Part shown: piece after piece, positions 63,229-64,000 of the stretch | How the letters are laid out: every line of letters starts with the position of its first letter | Position numbering within the stretch: position 1 is the first letter of the stretch | Source of the DNA: Phycomyces nitens | Taxonomy: Eukaryota > Mucoromycota > Mucoromycetes > Mucorales > Phycomycetaceae | Assembly (NCBI GenBank): GCA_022702545.1 | Contig: JAHRBC010000006.1 | Span: 2,728,001-2,792,000 of the forward strand | Length of the DNA stretch: 64,000 nt | Direction of reading: 5' to 3' | Made by a program: the position numbers and the translations under genes | Notes under the pieces: model-generated | What the model saw: the letters and a program-made list of their open reading frames with translations, nothing else | Databases searched by the model: none | Told to the model about the DNA's origin: nothing

Positions 63229-64000
63229 TTCTATTGGTCAGATTTTTGTACTGATGGGAATAGTCGGTAGTAGGCGAGAATATTGGTATTTTGTTAGAAA
63301 GAGTGTAAAGAAGATCAAGGCAACAAAGGAATGAAAGAGAGCTGATTTAGATTGATCAACCAACTTTAAAGACAGAGTACAAGAGTGTCGATTTTTGATT
63401 TTTGCGTTACTTTAGAGTGGTCCGTGCACTTGTTGATGAGCAAGAGGTTGCTGGACAATAAAGAGCCAGTCCATACATACAATGACAGGCAAATAGAAGA
63501 AAAACAGATATATCTTGTACTATACTGTGGAAAATGTGATTCCAGATTGTTTATTGAAATGAGATTAGAAATGACAAGATGGTCTGCATTGGAATGAGCA
63601 ATGGGCATCGAATGCAAAGGATGGAAGAAGAGATGATGCATTTATGATGAGTGTTTTAGAAACGACATGAATCTACTTGATGCCGGTATATTTGATGGCT
63701 TGTATATTAAAAATAAATAAATACTGTGAGAGTATTAGCTATTAAAATAATAACACTTTGGTAGATAGCCTAGCATTTCTATAGTTGAGCTGCATGTATT
63801 TTCTGTTGTAGATGAAAAAGTTCCAGAGTTTATTATCCATTATATTTTGATTTTTTATGGTGAGATGTAAAAGTAGGAAATAGAACTGATGGATCCTTTT
63901 GTTGAATATATTTCAAAAGAAAATATATATATTACTTTTTGTTTTCTTTTGGCTTTAAAACCAAAGCTACATTAACAAATCCCTCGTTTCTTCAGTTGAA
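63229..64000. other. Right edge of window, no assigned gene
   Basis: Two frames of about 70 and 90 codons overlap on opposite strands at 63366–63641; neither is recognised. AATACTGTGAGAGTATTA at about 63720 resembles AATACTGTGAGAGTGTTA at about 16388, a possible shared repeat end. The remainder is AT-rich. Confidence 0.4.

Overview
This is a eukaryotic, AT-rich fungal window. Its genes are split by short GT–AG introns of about 45 to 280 bp, and the recognisable proteins are fungal: a Vps36 carrying NZF zinc fingers, a bifunctional PabA–PabB aminodeoxychorismate synthase, an Atf1/CRE-type bZIP factor, squalene epoxidase and a Sit4-associated SAPS protein. An Hsp70/HSPA12-like relic together with degenerate Helitron, Tc1/mariner, MULE, LINE and LTR remains suggests an early-diverging fungus, most likely Mucoromycota/Mucorales. 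I cannot name the species. I see no CRISPR array, rRNA or convincing tRNA gene.

Layout. 1–1.8 kb: 3' part of a PUS1-type tRNA pseudouridine synthase. 1.8–18.4 kb: a long gene-poor block with T-rich low-complexity DNA, a 235-bp tandem duplication, a 148-bp satellite, a 21-bp minisatellite, two oppositely oriented LTRs of one family, a 110-bp satellite and a broken FAR1/MULE transposase. 18.5–23 kb: a LYR-motif mitochondrial protein, a tiny secreted basic peptide and squalene epoxidase (minus strand). 24–26.9 kb: dispersed repeat and a Helitron helicase relic. 27.9–38.1 kb: gene cluster with the SAPS protein, the bZIP factor (with an overlapping uORF), PHF5A/Rds3 (minus strand) and an unknown Thr/Asn-rich protein. 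38.3–44.1 kb: repeat island bounded by two inverted Tc1-like fragments carrying the same palindrome, with a LINE relic between them. 44.5–52.4 kb: Pelota/Dom34 and Vps36, divergently arranged, then a PHD-finger protein. 54.6–57.8 kb: aminodeoxychorismate synthase. 58–62 kb: an HSPA12-like Hsp70 pseudogene between Tc1-derived sequences. 62.2–63.2 kb: a possible unknown multi-exon gene whose second intron holds a 15-bp minisatellite.

The genes are mostly single-copy housekeeping functions (tRNA modification, sterol and folate synthesis, ribosome rescue, ESCRT-II, splicing, phosphatase regulation). They do not form an obvious pathway cluster. The most interesting items are the freshly damaged HSPA12-like gene, the 61-residue secreted cationic peptide, the bZIP uORF that alternative splicing could remove, and the repeat architecture of the gene-poor block. 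All exon models were made by eye and need transcript support.
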